From: Pratylenchus scribneri
Lineage: Eukaryota > Nematoda > Chromadorea > Rhabditida > Pratylenchidae
Length of the DNA stretch: 64,000 bases
Assembly (NCBI GenBank): GCA_030063045.1
Contig: JAQSEB010000037.1
Coordinates: forward strand, 1,054,001-1,118,000
Direction: 5' to 3'
A model generated the notes under the pieces. It saw only the letters and a list, made by a program, of their open reading frames with translations. It did not search any database and was not told where the DNA came from. This document shows positions 63,931 to 64,000 of this stretch, in pieces. Position numbers and translations under genes: made by a program. Numbering within the stretch: position 1 is the first letter of the stretch; each line of letters starts with the position of its first letter.

Positions 63931-64000
63931 TTCCGGAAAGATTTTATGTTTTCCGGATAGATTTTAATTAGTTTTCCGAAAAGAATTTAATTAAGTTTTC
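63931..64000. repeat. Start of a second TTCCGGAA / TTAATTAA array
   Basis: TTCCGGAAAGATTTTATG, TTCCGGATAGATTTTAATTA and TTCCGAAAAGAATTTAATTA follow each other up to the window edge. The units match the array in intron 3 of gene A, in the same strand orientation of the text. The array probably continues beyond the window. Confidence 0.85.

Noticed and set aside
1..64000. tRNA or rRNA genes
   Set aside because: I looked for clover-leaf and conserved rRNA text by eye and found none; a covariance-model scan would be needed to exclude a diverged tRNA.

Overview
The window is AT-rich eukaryotic DNA with short spliced genes, phase-consistent GT..AG introns whose acceptors are mostly TTTYAG-like, many foldback DNA transposons, a BEL/Pao LTR element and very large satellite arrays. 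This fits an invertebrate, most likely a nematode. The nematode call is inference from intron style, F-box-like gene families and the BEL/Pao element; no gene here identifies a genus.

Layout. (1) 1-10716: a large minus-strand gene for a secreted protein, at least 12 exons, with a signal peptide at 10716 and a His/Met/Pro/Gln/Gly-rich C-terminal half made partly of duplicated exons; its introns hold several foldback/MITE elements, three with exact 8-bp target duplications. (2) 10717-13060: mostly non-coding, with a diverged duplication and a purine/pyrimidine tandem repeat. (3) 13150-15290: minus-strand fragments of a Ulp1/SENP-like (C48) cysteine protease family in at least two decayed copies. 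(4) 16761-22074: a complete 7-exon plus-strand gene (here 'gene A', 510 codons) with an F-box-like N-terminus and two repeats of an unrecognised domain; intron 3 carries a 1.45-kb TTCCGGAA/TTAATTAA tandem array. (5) 23021-53590: 30.6 kb of a 154-159-bp satellite, roughly 195 monomers, with several 2.5-3.0-kb higher-order duplications and a left-to-right change of subfamilies. (6) 53591-62062: a second satellite of about 352 bp, interrupted at 56229-60316 by a very young, internally deleted BEL/Pao retrotransposon with identical 446-bp LTRs. (7) 62063-63638: 'gene B', an inverted paralogue of gene A whose last part is cut off where the 352-bp satellite begins. (8) 63931-64000: the start of another TTCCGGAA array like the one inside gene A.

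The most notable structure is the whole 16.7-64.0 kb block: two inverted paralogues of an undescribed gene family, each associated with the same short tandem repeat, enclosing about 39 kb of two unrelated satellites and one recent retrotransposon. The satellites appear to have grown into one of the paralogues. All gene models are hand-built from splice signals and reading phase and have not been tested against transcripts.
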